Shown: one piece after another, positions 1-12,100 of the stretch
Position numbering within the stretch: position 1 is the stretch's first letter
Layout of the letters: each line of letters begins with the position of its first letter
Source: Melieria omissa
Lineage: Eukaryota > Arthropoda > Insecta > Diptera > Ulidiidae
NCBI GenBank assembly: GCA_963971225.1
Contig: OZ020267.1
Span: 52,965,590-53,029,589 of the forward strand
Length of the DNA: 64,000 nt
Direction: 5' to 3'
Program-made: the position numbers and the translations under genes
Notes under the pieces: generated by a model
What the model was told of the DNA's origin: nothing
The model's input: only the letters and a program-made list of their open reading frames with translations
Database searches by the model: none

Positions 1-410
1 TCTATGAGATTATAAAGCTGCCTTACAGTCTCGTTGAAAGATTTGTTATAGCTAAAAGTAGTCGTTGATGTTGTTTACTTCTTTCAGTGCTCTAAGAGTG
101 GATTAGCTGTCCAAAACCATCAGAATTTTAACTACCTATTTGTTGTTTACCCTGGGAGACACTGTAGAACAACTCAGTGTAACTCAGCTGGAGCATAAGA
201 TGTAGATTAAATACTTCTGAGTAGATTCCATGGCTTATCCTGAGCAGCTGTCAATGAAAAGTCGTCTTGCTTCGCCATAAGGTTTCAATGTTCAAATCAA
301 AATGGAATCCAACTGGAGTACACAATACATAATTATAAATAAAAGTGACTTACTGATTTTAATTGATGATTAAAAACATAAAAGTCACCAATAATTGTTA
401 TCATAGGAAC
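1..410. other. non-coding AT-rich DNA
   Basis: No open frame, repeat or motif that I recognise. Confidence 0.6.
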
Positions 411-840
411 ACTAATAAAAATCGAAATAAAACTGTTATTTGTGGACTAATATGAAAATTTTCAAAAATAATTTTTATAAAAGTATTTTCAAAATGTAAA
501 TAAAATATAATTCTTATTTTTTAATTTTTCCATCAAATTTACAAAAAACTAATACACTAATAAAAATCGAAATAAAACTGTTATTTGTGGACTAATATGA
601 AAATTTTCAAAAATAATTTTTATAAGTATTTTCAAAATGTAAATAAAATAGGTATAATTCTTATTTTTTAATTTTTCCATCACATTTACAAAAAACTAAT
701 ACACTAATAAAAATCGAAATAAAACTGTTATTTGTGAACTAATATGAAAATTTTCAAAAATCATTTTTATAAAAGTATTTTCAAAATGTAAATAAAATAT
801 AATTCTTATTTTTTAATTTTTCGATCAAATTTACAAAAAA
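411..840. repeat. tandem repeat, about 146 bp x 3
   Basis: The unit beginning ACTAATAAAAATCGAAATAA starts at 411, 556 and 703 (periods 145 and 147). The copies differ by a few substitutions and a short indel (an extra GGTATAATT-like segment near 650). The unit is very AT-rich with no coding capacity. Confidence 0.92.
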
Positions 841-2680
841 AAAGTTTATTTCCAAAGTTGATTCTCCGTACGAAAAGAAATGTATTAGTACTTATATTTC
901 TATGACTTATTTATTAATTTTTTTTATTTTATATTTATTTAATTTTTTTTATTTGTATGACTGAAGGAAAAGTAAGTAAAGTATGACTGAAGAAATAGTA
1001 ATTTTTTCAAATATAGATTTCATAAAGAACTTTTATTTCCGGTTCCTGATTCTAATACATAGTTGTTTAAAAAACTTATCACTAACAACTAAACTGCCAC
1101 AGGAAATGTTTGTGTCATGTCATTTTATTATTTAGTCAAAGTCTTAACTTGATCTGCTGCAACACATTTCACGTCCTATCACTTTTAATAAATGGCCAAT
1201 ATGCCACGAAACAGCAAAAACAAACATTAAACTATTTTCGAAACTTGCCAAGCGACAATAACAAGCAACAATAATAATAACAACAACAACAACAATAAGC
1301 GCCAATGGCCATGTCAGTTAACATTGGCGATAGTTGCAAAAACGTTGCAATAACTTCAGCTGACACGTTCATGTCATTTTTTGCGTGCTGACAACTTTAA
1401 ATAGTTATCACTATCGCTGCAAAATGCCAAGCAGCTGCCGTCGAGCATGAGTCGAATTTTTTCGCACCACACATAAAAAACCACACACACACTCATACAC
1501 ACACATGCACACATAAAAAATTGTGTAGAGCGAAAAAAGTGACGAGGAAAGGTGGCGGGCTGGGATGCTGCTAATGCTTTTACGCTAACAAAGCCCAATA
1601 TAAATGCCAAAAATGTCAACTGGCACAGCAGCCAAGCTGAGCTGTTGTCACTGGTTGTGTTGTTGGCATTGTAGATGGGATTGCAGATGGGTTGTTGCAG
1701 CAGCGCAAAGGAGCTGTAAACATAAAAGTGAGAGAAAAATGTTTTGTTTTTCATTTTGTTTCGACACTTTGCTGCCATTTTCCATTTTCACTTCTTCTAC
1801 TTCCACACCCCCTGCCAACGGCAACCAAGGCGCCTCGTTTGCGACTTGTTTGCGCCAGCAAAATATCTCAGCTAACTGTGACTTCTTTGTGTGGCGCGGC
1901 GGAACGGATGCGGCATCGAAGTGTAATCTAAACGTGGCTTACACATTCTTTCCAATGCCATGCAGCATAATGCGTGTGTTTGGGTGTATGAGTGTGTGTG
2001 TGTGTGTACATATTTGTGTGTGTGTTGGAATGTGCGCTGCAGTGGTGTGAAGCAACAGCGGCAATAACGTTGCTGTGATATATATAAATTCACAGCAGAT
2101 TATGAGATGGTGTTTTTTATGCGTACAACAACAACAACAACTAATAACAAGTAGACAGGTTTGGAGTAACGTGTGGCGCCTTGTGGATCGAAATGAAGGA
2201 CTATAAACATGAAAAACAAAGTAACTGCGTTGGGAAGGGCGACTGTCGCCGCTGCTATTCGTTGGATTTTTTATTTGTTTCTGTCGAATTGCAAAAGGTT
2301 TGATCAGAAATTGAACGCTTTAGAATGCAACATGATCACTTTCTGTTTCTTGTTTTTCAATGCTTTGAGGAGCAACAACTTATTTCGTTCTTTATTTTAC
2401 AAAAGTTTATCTTTTTCATCAAATTCCTTTTTATTTCAAGTAATAAGTCATGGCTTTCTTTAAAAAATAGAACTATTGTTTGGATCAATTCCAATAATTT
2501 TTCAAAAATGATTTATTTAATTTTTATCTTTTTTTCTATTTAATAAGTCATGGTTTTCATTAAATAATGCAACTATTGTAAGGTTCAGTTATAATGTTTT
2601 TTTATGAATTACACTATTCGACAAAAAACGGGTATTGTTATCTATTTATTTTTTATCTTTTTTCTATTAAATTTTTTTTA
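841..2680. other. non-coding, with simple repeats and a 100-bp duplication
   Basis: The stretch contains AT-rich DNA, (ACA)n near 1270-1300, CA-rich sequence near 1480-1515 and TG-rich sequence near 1985-2030. The segment starting TAATAAGTCATGG is repeated at 2441 and 2541, an imperfect direct duplication of about 100 bp. Open frames here come from the simple repeats and look non-genic. Confidence 0.55.
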
Positions 2681-2836
2681 GAAACTATTCAGTTTATTAA
2701 TTTCGTATTATTCCTTCAACTTCACATTATTCTAATAATTTCTAAACAAAAATTATTTTTACAAATTTATTTAAAAAATTTATTCTTAAGTGTTGTCTCA
2801 TGTTGCCATACGGCAACAAAATAGCAAAACGGTTAA
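2681..2836. mobile_element. piggyBac-like MITE end (TTAA type), truncated
   Basis: The segment ends in TAGCAAAACGGTTAA and carries a near-palindrome GTTGCCATACGGCAAC (2802-2817) and the block TTCAGTTTATTAATTTCGTA. The same ingredients occur in the complete 171-bp MITE at 21360-21530 (opposite orientation) and in the copy ending at 57047. Only one terminus is clear; the other end has decayed or been lost in AT-rich DNA. Assignment to the piggyBac superfamily rests on the TTAA boundary and is an inference. Confidence 0.6.
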
Positions 2837-5800
2837 TCTGCCTGTGAAATACCATTTCTGCTAATTTGTAAAATTGGCTTTTATTACATTTCAAATTTAC
2901 TTTAAATATTTCATCAAAAGAACAAATTAAATTTTTATTTAAAACAAATAAAGATTGATGTTACTTCAAAGCGCCTCACACCTCTTCACTCGCCTTGAGC
3001 GCTCATGTGCCGCTGCAAATATCGCCAAAAGACAAACAATCGTTTTGACATGAAGACGACAACTGAACGACGCGTCGTTTCTCAGCAGACGCTTTCGTTC
3101 GTCATTCGCGGCATTTTGTTCGCACTCTGTTCGTCTGGTTTTCATGCCGCCAGTGTGCCGCATGCGATTTTTCTTCTTTTCTGTAGTTGTTTTCTTATGC
3201 TTTGTGTCGGCTTTAATCTCGGCATTAGAACCGCAGGGAGTGCAAAACATCAACAAAACAGTGAACGGCAGCAAGGACTTGACTCCTTGTATGCAAATAA
3301 ATACTTGACGTCGTCACTGCGCTGTTCTGACTGTGTTCAAATGATGTGTGTATGTGTGTGTGTGTGGGGTGGGAGGGTGTTAGTGGGTGGATGTGCGTGT
3401 GTGGGTATGAGTGGGTGGATAGGCCGGTGTGCGCTGAGTGAGTTATGGCGTCACGCAAATTGTGCACCTTTTGGCTGCATTTGGTTTGACGCATTTGCTC
3501 TGGCAGCTTTGTAATGTGTGCGAGATTTGCTTGAGTTGATTTATGGTGTCACGTCACCAATTCGCTTTATTTCTGAAACCTTTCGAAGTAAACTGAGTCG
3601 ACTCAAGAATTTTAAAGTAGCACCTTTAGAGTGTGTCTGAAGAGCTTGAATGATTTGGGGTTCGGTGAAGCCGGGCCATTTGCCAATTGCCACTAGTAGC
3701 TTATCTATGCAAAAGCCTGAAGGTGAAAGAGTTCAGATAGTAACATAATCAAATAAAGAAAACGTTCTTTTGGCGCCTTCATTGACTGTTTATAGGATTT
3801 GATAAAAGGACTTCATTTTTTATGCAGTTGTACCGCCATCTCTAGAAGATGGAGGACTTACTTATTTCTTCTTCGATAATCGAGAGGCTGATTTAAAGTC
3901 TAATCGACTTTGTTAGAAACTCAAACTTGTTTAGTTTAAGTATTTCAGTGGGCCTCTATGACCTAAGTGAGTTCCTCTCGGAGTGGTCACCATTACCTTC
4001 CGACCTAAGTACCCAGTTGGAAATTTGTTTTGCCTTATTTTGATAATAATTTTTCTCGATAGTTATTATTTTGGAATTTTGTTTTGCATTGCTTCATAGC
4101 TTTTATTTATGGTTTTTTTATTTACATTACCGATAATTTTTATTTTAAGAATTTTTTTACGTTGCTTCATAACTTTTATGAACGAAATTTTTGATACATT
4201 GCCTTACCACATTTTGAGTATAAATTGATTTTTGATTGTTTAGTTGTTCGTGTGAATTAGTTTTCTGCAGTTAATTTGCGTTTATAAATCACTTGTAAGA
4301 AGATCAATCATAGTTTTTCAAACTACAGATATAAAATATATAAAATTATGTTAAAACTTCCCAGCACATCATCAGCAATTAACAACAGACTTGAATACTT
4401 TCCTTTAAAATCCTTTCCTTTCGCAGACGAAATCTATTTTAATACTAATTTTTTCTTGCTTAAGCATCTACTTAACCATTATTCAACATAACGCACTCGA
4501 AATGGATTCAATTCATTCACCTGAGTTTTCATTGCATACCAATCCATTCAACTTAAAGCCTGTCCTTTCATTTTGTCATATTCCACATCCTTCATTTCGT
4601 TCCATTTCATTTCAATAATATCTGGCAGCCAGCGACTGCAATGGCAACTGGGCGTAAAACCCACTTAAAAGTGACTATAACAGCAACACACACACATACA
4701 CACGTTCATTGTTGTCAGAAACACACACAAACACCAGTGAAGGACTTCAACGAACGCGACAACAAAACTGCACTCGTCCAAAAATACCAAAACGAAAAGA
4801 AAACAAAAACATATGCAGCACACGTCAAACATGTTATTGAGAATGAAATCGCCGCCGAGTGACTGGGAGACAGCACATTTAAAATTTTTGCATAACAAGC
4901 AACAACATGCGAGGTGGGTGGCCACCAATCACAGATGTGGCCACCCAACGACATTCGCTCGCACAACAACATGGGCCGGCAGGACAACAATAGCAACAGT
5001 TAACGAGGATCAAATGAATGTGTACGAACGAAGGAAAACAGCGCCGAAAATTCAACAAAAAGCGACAAAGAAGAAGCGAGAAAATTGGATGGTGGAAAGA
5101 AAATGAAAAATGGTTGTCAGTTTTCATTAGCCGCCAGTGGCAGCTGAGTATTTAACAGTGAAGCGCGGTCAAAGTGCAGTTGTCGGGGGGTGGCAGCAAC
5201 AGCGCAAAGTTGAATGAGCGAAATGAAGCGCCAAGTGGACGAAAGAGGGTCTGCAACAGGGAAGTTACTGAGAGCAAGTGATGTCTTCATATGGTGCGGG
5301 AGTTAAAAACGAATTGTTTGGAGGAAATAAATATGTGCAATGTTGAGTAAAAGATTGTAAGATTGAGTGGTAATTAAAGGAAAATTATGCATCGATTTAA
5401 AGACAAACGAAGCTGACGGCACATGAGTGTCCAGTAGAAAGCGTGGAGCGTATGGAAAGTATAACCATTTGTAATAGCGAAATGTAAGAATCGACTTGAT
5501 TGAATTTATATCGTTGAAAGCAAAAAATGAGATGTCGAAATTAAATTTATTACCAATTTTACGGCAGCTTAAGTAAATGATGAGTAATGAAAAATTGTTG
5601 GACCTCTTTTCTCATATAAGAGAATTTTTGTTGTGTGAAAATGCTGAATATTCATCAAAATAATATTTATGAACTGGAAGAAACTAATTTAGTAATTAAA
5701 ACCGTCAAAGCTGTGCTTTCCAAATGGAAATTTTTTTCGGAAATAAGGGGACATAGGAAAAGAGCGTAGAAGAAGAGAAAGGTTACCATTTGATCTCAGC

Positions 5801-5880
5801 AAAGTTCAACAGAAAATTTTATTAGTTTCCATGTTGCAAATTTCATTAAAAACGACTAACAAGTTTTTATTAAATTCATC
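2837..5880. other. non-coding DNA
   Basis: No gene recognised. There is a TG-rich stretch near 3340-3420, a CA-rich stretch near 4685-4735, and a moderately GC-rich segment 4900-5250. The open frames read through simple sequence and match no family I know. Confidence 0.5.
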
Positions 5881-5913
5881 AGAACACATTTTGTGTTCAA
5901 CAAAATGTGTTCT
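5881..5913. repeat. perfect inverted repeat (hairpin), 13-bp arms
   Basis: AGAACACATTTTG is followed by a 7-nt spacer and its exact reverse complement CAAAATGTGTTCT. Function unknown; it could be a transposon footprint or a chance hairpin in AT-rich DNA. Confidence 0.8.
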
Positions 5914-6592
5914 GCAACACTCATACATCAACCAATTTTACTGACTTTGTCTTGAAAACACTTTTTATGGGAGCTTTTTTGGTCTGGATTCTTCCATAAG
6001 TCTTGCTTGACGGTTCTATCAATCAATCGAAAAACAATTGAACAACTGTCTTCAGAGCTTTGTGTCTTTGACTGTTTGTTTGTAGTTGTTTCGAATAGAT
6101 GTGGTCATTCAAACATTTGCAGTGTTGTTGTTCGACCATCTATCTCTGAGATGAATTTGTGTTATGTACATGGAACCACAAATAACACGGAAAGCAATGA
6201 GTATTGTTTTAGAGCAACACTTGGTTGGACTTGGTTTTTTAGATTACGGTTCCTTTGACGAGCTTTTACCGTATTCCATTCTGATTTTTGACATCGACTC
6301 CTTTGACAATTCACTTCTTTGCGTTCTTCTTCTTTGTGAAACTCCTTGATACATTTCTTGGATATGAAGCATTCACTGATTTTGAACCAGAGTTGTCGTG
6401 ATCCAGATTGCCTCAAGAGATCGGTTTTTGAAAAAACTTCAGCTTTTCTGGTAGATGTTGTGCTATACTATCATTAAGACACAATACACTGAGGTATATA
6501 GTTACTCAAAAGTTATAAAGACAGTTCTAAAAATAAGTACAGTGCTACAAAAAAAAACAACACAACCTGTTTTATAGATTTTCTGGAGATTT

Positions 6593-6683
6593 TTAACCCT
6601 TTCCGACATGAAAATAAGCCCGTTCTGTATGAGTTGTATGGGCTGAAGTCCAATATATTGGACATTGTGACTGAAAGGGTTAA
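6593..6683. mobile_element. 91-bp TTAA-flanked MITE (piggyBac-like), copy A
   Basis: The element is bounded by TTAA on both sides with inverted ends CCCTTTC / GAAAGGG and an internal CCAATATATTGG palindrome. A second copy of exactly the same length is at 56620-56710; I count five differences over 91 positions. TTAA duplication and CCC-starting ends are typical of the piggyBac superfamily. The element has no coding capacity, so it would be non-autonomous. Confidence 0.85.
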
Positions 6684-9600
6684 AATAAGAAATTTTCAGT
6701 TCTTTTATGAAAGACTTCAATGCCTCACCTAAGCTTTTGATTTGTCCTAAGAAAATTCTCAAATAATGTCTTCACTCTTCACTATTCCGGGCCACCATGT
6801 CGTATACGCACTAAATAATTTCTCGCATTAAAAATGCCTTCAATGTTTTGCTGTGCTTTAAAACTTCAAAAATACTTTAGCCGCTCATAATAACGCATTC
6901 CAGCAAGAAAAACAACAACAACAACAAGCTCAGGTAGCGTATTTGCAACATATTGATTGGATTCCTCAATCAACACCAATCAATCTCGTCTAATGCCATT
7001 AGCCCGGCTGTCAACGCTCGTCTGCACTTTGATTCGATCAGAAGTGTGTTTCATTTTCATTTTTTTTATATTCACTGTGCATCCGCTTCGTCTGCGCGCA
7101 GCTTCCGTCGCTGACTCGTTGGCGCCCTTCAGTGTTGCTTTTGCCGCTTCGTTTTGCTGTTGTTGGGCTGCGTTTTTGCACTTCCGCTCTGGCATTTTTC
7201 ACTTGCTCGCGGTTATTTTGCGTGTTGTCGTTGTTGTTATGTTGTTATTGTTGTGTATTGGTTTACACAATTTTTTTTTGTTGCATTGCTCTTTCACCTC
7301 TCGGTGGCCACTGGGTGCATGTTTTTTGCACTTTTTTTTGTTGCGACTCGCTGCCATTTAAACTTGTACATTGGCATATTGGCAGAGACATTGACACTGC
7401 CACGACGCGTCGCGTCGGCGCGCCATTGCATAAGGAAATTGGCGGTTTGCAGCCAAAGGCCGCATGTGAGTGAGTGAGTGAGCGACTGCAAAGGGCAGAG
7501 TGAACTGGGGAAATGCTGCTGGCCCGTTTGCGGTTAGGTGAGCAAACTTGAAATTGAATTTGGCCGCAGCACGGAACGCATTGCAGTTGAAGGAAGTGCA
7601 AAATTGCAAAATTAAAGGCAAACTTTGAGTGTCGCTGCCATCAGCTGCGCGCGCGCGTATTTATAGCCAAACATTAATCTCGACCACTTGCGCAGTGTCG
7701 AGCGGTTCTCTTCTCTTATTTTGTTAGTTTTTTGCAAATAAATTTGGCCCAATAATTGTTGCGGTGGCAGCTGAAAATTCCCATCAAAATGCTGCGCCGT
7801 CGACAGACAATGTTACAAATGGTGCAGCGCGCACCAAAACACCAACACACACACATACACACATAGAGCACAAGCACCTTGTGCTGCTTTGCGGCTATTT
7901 TATAAATCGACGACAAGTGCGCGAATTTATATAGCTGCAACAACAACAACAAAAAACATTGGTTTAATAAATGAGTATGATTTGTGTGGCGCGCTCGGTG
8001 GCAGTGACATGTGCCGCACTCGCCGCTCGTTGCAAGTTGCGCGCCGTAACATTGATAAATGGCCGCCGCAGTGCTGCACCGACAGTCGAGTTGAGCCGAA
8101 AATGTTTGGTCGACGTGAAAAAATTCATTTTTAAATCCAATCGAATGCAGCCAAATGCAGTCGTTGAAATATAAACGCAAATATGCAGCTGGATTAGTGC
8201 TGTGAATATTCAATGAAACATGTTGCATGCAGCATAGCCAATGTTGATGGGATAGAAATATTCCCATCAATGCAAAATTTTCAATTTGTTGTACAGATTG
8301 AATTGACACAAATCTTGCATGAGAAAATAATTGGAATAAAATAGTTGAAAATAGCAAAAGCATTTATATTTCTTCTAAATGCTTTAAATTGGAAAAACCA
8401 TTTTGTATTTCTTTCCATTGTGTGTGTAGAGAAATAAATCCTAATAACTTAATCATAGACAACGCTCTACTGAAACTCACCTACTCATACAACACAACTG
8501 AGTGTTGAATCTTGAACTGTCCAGCCGCATGCTGAGAACATTCACAGTCACAGCAGGCTCTACTCGAAGGATATTCTATACACACACACATCTATCTATG
8601 CCTTTTGCTGCCATTGAGCGCTTGCATTCTTAACCAACAAGCACAAAGAAATCGTGGCCCAACACTTGTAAGAGGACAACAACCAACAACAACAACACTC
8701 GCAATGTTCTTACCATGCATAGCCAAACACAAAACAGAATAAATTGAAACAAAGCCCAAAACCCAGACAACATGTTCGACTTGCATCAGCAAAACCATTG
8801 CGGCACATTGGCAAAACCAAACTAAAACGAAATAAAAAGCCACCCAATAAAACAAAAACAACAACTTGTGCAACAGCAGCAACAATAATTTGCAAGTATG
8901 CAACAACAGCTCGGCCGACATGCATTGCCCGGCCGGTGCAATTGTTTTATAAAATCCAACCAAGTTAAATATGCTCGACGTACATTTTGTGTGTTCATGT
9001 TCAACCCGATAGAAGAAAAACTGTAAAACCAAAGAAACAACAATAACAAAACAACTGCAGCAAAGTGCACACATTGTCGTTGTAAAGTTTTGAGGAAAAA
9101 ACCAAAATGCTCGAACCATGGCATTTCGTTTCTTTTGGTGCTGCGCCTTATGTCCTCTGCCTGGTTGTGCCTCGCTGGCAGCGCTTTCTTTTATCCTTTT
9201 CACTCAAGGAACATGTGGTTTATCTGTGTATGTGTGTTGTTGGCCCGTACGAGTCCTTAGACGGTGATTATTTTGGTATTCATGCAGAACTGTAAATGCG
9301 AAAGGCTTTAGTTAAGCACTGCACAAGTATTGCCAACACTGCAGTTTCGTCAATAAAACTATTTTTGCCAGCATGCCGTGCTGTGTGTTTGTTCAATTGT
9401 TGTCTTTGTTCTTTTATTTGTTTTTAAAAGACGAAAATGTGTTTTCTTTGGAATTGAAAATTTTTATATATGTTGCTAAGGCAAAGTTGTTTAGGAGAAA
9501 TATTAAATATTTAAAAAATATTAAAAAAATTTCAAATATTAAAAAATATATTAAAATATTAGGTTGTATAGAAGCAAATCAATCGAAAATTGCATGTAAC

Positions 9601-9699
9601 AGCGACTAATGAATCTAAATGTATATTCAATACGATATCTATATAACTTTTTTTACATACTTTCTGATCAAAAACTAGTCGCAATTCCCTAAAAAAATT
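6684..9699. other. non-coding, GC-richer blocks
   Basis: Positions 7000-7700 and 7950-8170 are GC-richer than their surroundings and contain CpG-rich pieces. CA-rich repeats lie near 7840-7865 and 8580. Long frames on the minus strand (7716-8363, 8592-9203) have TTG/TTT-driven composition and no recognisable domain. I infer intronic or intergenic sequence, possibly regulatory. Confidence 0.45.
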
Positions 9700-9855
9700 C
9701 CTTAAAAATTCCCTTCAAACAAGATATTAAAAAAATCTTTTTTCCTGAGTTGGTACATCTGTCATCTGGTGCTCAGATATCTGTTAGAGCGCCATCTGTC
9801 AGGAGTTTTAGTTAGTTTTAGTTTTACAAACAAGTTAGTTTTTGTTGTTTTCTCA

Positions 9856-10545
9856 ATGTCGAATTTAGTTGAGCAAAAGGTCTGTCTGAAATTTTGCGTA
9901 CGGATGCTTTGAAAATGCCTACACGGACTCAATACTGTCGAAAACACAAGCGTACAGATTGTACAAAGAGTTTACTGTAGTTCAATGTCACACTGGGAGG
10001 CTCAAAGGAGGTAGGAGGTTCAAACCCACCCAAACACAAAAATTTGCTGATACAAAATATGGTTCCGCATGGTATTCGGCTCGAAAGTTGTGCGCAAACC
10101 CCCACCTCCCATCCTCCACTCAAAGGAAATCCTGTGTGTGACACTGCTATGGTTGACGATTTTCCTCGTTGTGGTCATCCAATTACTAGTTTGGCAGGCG
10201 AAAACCTTGAAAAATGTAAGACATTTGTGTTCGTGTATCGTCGTGTGAGTATCAGAGAAATAGCAGCCAATTTTTGTGTCTCGTTCGGATCGATCTAATC
10301 AATGTCGGTGTTTTGTCGCTTGAGAAGTACTTTCTATGGACAAAAATGTTGTCAATGTCCTCAATGGGGAGAGACTTTCATGGCTCTTTGTAGCGTCTCC
10401 TATTACCGCAACTCAAGTTACCACGGAAAGCCTTTTGAGGCAGTTGAGGCAATAAAAGAGAATTCGTAGCAAGAGCTGAAGACAATCCCAAAATCAGCCT
10501 TTGAAAAGTGTTTTCAAAATTGAAAGAAGTGTTTGAATATGCGTG
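9856..10545 (+). pseudogene. mariner-family transposase remnant
   Basis: Three collinear pieces of a mariner transposase can be read. (1) From 9856 a start like MSNLVEQKVCLKFCVR, the usual N-terminus of a widespread insect mariner group. (2) From about 10144 a second helix-turn-helix region including VDDFPRCGHP and VSIREIAANF. (3) From about 10460 a C-terminal piece like KSAFEKCFQN. The catalytic core between (2) and (3) is deleted, several frameshifts and stops are present, and an unrelated segment of about 156 bp splits pieces (1) and (2). The 5' non-coding part probably extends left to about 9740. It cannot encode an active transposase. Family assignment is from recalled consensus. Confidence 0.75.
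9987..10142. mobile_element. possible short insertion inside the mariner remnant
   Basis: This segment interrupts the transposase between the first and second helix-turn-helix regions. It starts GTCACAC and ends GTGTGAC, a 7-nt inverted end, and contains GGTTCAAACCC, which resembles an RNA polymerase III B box. Part of it, from the B-box-like site to AAATATGGTTCC, recurs in diverged form at about 10545-10620. There is no clear target-site duplication, so the mechanism of insertion is uncertain. Confidence 0.35.
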
Positions 10546-10848
10546 CGGGGGGAGGTTGGGGGTTCAAACACAAAAATTTATTATTAAAAAATTAAACAAA
10601 ATATGGTTCCAAATGGTGAGAGAAATTGTTTCTTATTGTGCCATAAAAGAAACAGAGAGATAGCTAATTGAATCTCGTTTCTCCGAGACAATAATGGACA
10701 AGTATGCAGAAGATGAAGTAAATTTTCTTTGTCTTTCTTGTCCATGCAAATTCGACAGAAATAATTAGGAAACATTTCCAAATCATTTTTTCATAAGTAC
10801 CCATTGAACAAAGTCCAAATCAGCAGCAGAATCGTTAGGAAACCAATC
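10546..10848. other. non-coding; diverged copy of the 9987-10142 segment
   Basis: The left 75 bp resemble 10010-10085 (GGTTCAAACACAAAAATTT then AAATATGGTTCC). The rest is unrecognised. Confidence 0.45.
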
Positions 10849-10850
10849 TA

Positions 10851-11436
10851 CAGTTTGTCAAGTAAATGTTTGCAAATTTAAAGAAGGTAGAAAATGATTT
10901 TGAAAAGCTTATAATATAACAGAAATTACAATATTTTGAATATATTTGAAATATATAGATTAAATTAATATTCCACTCTCATATAATATCAAAGTAATGT
11001 CAGTTTGATTCGCGTATTGAAGGGCGAATTGATTTGAAAGTAGCACCTAGACGACCCAGAAAACTGTCTGACAGAGAAGAAAGAAAAATCATCCGAATAG
11101 TTCGTGAAAACTCCCGTATCTCAATAAAGGAAATGGCTTTGGATATAAAAATAAAATGCGGAACTGATGTATCTCATGAAACTGTTCGGAACTGTACGGC
11201 GCCAAATTTTCAATGCAATCTTGGTTTTGAAAGAAGACGAATTTTTTGATATTTTGAAATATAGCTTCATTTCATTTTTGTGATTTTTTACACTGTTTTA
11301 GCATATCAAATAGACATTACTATTAATCTATATCTCAAAAAAATTTCAAAATGTTGCAATTTTTATTATATTTATAAGCGTTTCAAAATAATTTTTCTAC
11401 CTTTTTTAAGTTGGCAAACATTTACTTGACAAACTG
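10851..11436 (+). mobile_element. Tc1-like deletion derivative with long inverted repeats
   Basis: The element starts CAGTTTGTCAAGTAAATG at 10851, and the reverse complement of that sequence ends at 11436. The inverted similarity continues for roughly 120 bp on each side (10851-10970 and 11316-11436). TA dinucleotides flank both ends (10849-10850 and 11437-11438), the target duplication of the Tc1/mariner superfamily. Between the repeats lies only the DNA-binding start of a transposase (11031-11198). At 586 bp it is far shorter than an autonomous Tc1 element of about 1.6 kb and must be non-autonomous. Confidence 0.92.
11031..11198 (+). pseudogene. Tc1-type transposase N-terminal fragment
   Basis: The translation includes RRPRKLSDREERKIIR, then a helix-turn-helix with RISIKEMALDIK and VSHETVRN. 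This is the paired-like DNA-binding domain typical of Tc1 transposases. Homology stops at about codon 57, and the DDE catalytic domain is absent. A GRPRR/RPRK AT-hook-like motif, which in intact proteins lies between the two helix-turn-helix units, is retained. It is framed by the inverted repeats of the 10851-11436 element. Confidence 0.88.
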
Positions 11437-11438
11437 TA

Positions 11439-12025
11439 TATTCTCGGATTGTCCTCTTTTAATGAGAAAAGTTCTCTAGAACAATGAAGGTTAGGTGCCA
11501 AATTTTGTGTCTAACTAATCTTTGAATCCATCCATCGATTTTACAGACAGCTATCTGTAGTAACACCAATCATACGTAGTTCTAAACTGGTACCTTTTCA
11601 GTGAGCTCAGTTCTTTACAATGACGGAATTTAAGGACAACAAAGTCACAAAAAAGACACAAAAAAGTCCGTATTGATTTTTGCTCATCTTACCAACCTTC
11701 AAGTGGGTTTCACAGTGAACCATAATAGTACAAGGAAAAAACTAGATAAATAGTTGATTACAAATTCTTACAGTGCCTAGTTCTGAACCCTTTAGGCTGC
11801 AGAATGATGAAAAAAGTAATGTTTCAATCTTTAAAGAAACGGAAATTATGTTTTGTGGTCAGTCAATGGTTCGTGAAATAAAATTTAATTAAGTATGTAT
11901 TTCGAAAACACCTTATTAAAATATTGATTTTTGTTTTTGTACTTAAGAATGTTTGCACTTTTCACTAATGTTAACTGCCAATCGTAAAAAATGTATTTAT
12001 TAAATTAAAAAAAAAATGAACTTCT
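11439..12025. other. non-coding DNA
   Basis: Nothing recognised; AT-rich with no repeats of note. Confidence 0.5.
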
Positions 12026-12100
12026 TAGTCGACATTTGAACACATAACCCTCTCAATTCTAGTACAACGCACTAACCATTACATCACAGCAGTCTTCCAA
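12026..12100 (-). tRNA. tRNA-like sequence, probably pseudogene or SINE head
   Basis: On the minus strand there is an A-box-like TGTAATGGTTAGTGC and, about 35 nt further on, a B-box-like GTGTTCAAATGTC, with spacing like a tRNA. The acceptor and anticodon stems pair poorly and I cannot assign an anticodon, so a decayed tRNA or tRNA-derived element is more likely than a working tRNA gene. Confidence 0.4.

Noticed and set aside
7716..8363. 215-codon open frame on the minus strand
   Set aside because: Composition follows CAA/TTG simple sequence, overlapping frames exist on the other strand, and no domain or splice context is seen.
8592..9203. 203-codon open frame on the minus strand, Cys/Leu/Phe-rich
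   Set aside because: Created by AAC/ACA repeats on the plus strand; hydrophobic runs are a translation artefact and no family is recognised.
9929..10144. Minus-strand peptide with GGFEPPTSFEPP
   Set aside because: Comes from the segment inserted in the mariner remnant; the phrase reflects B-box-like DNA read backwards, not a protein family.
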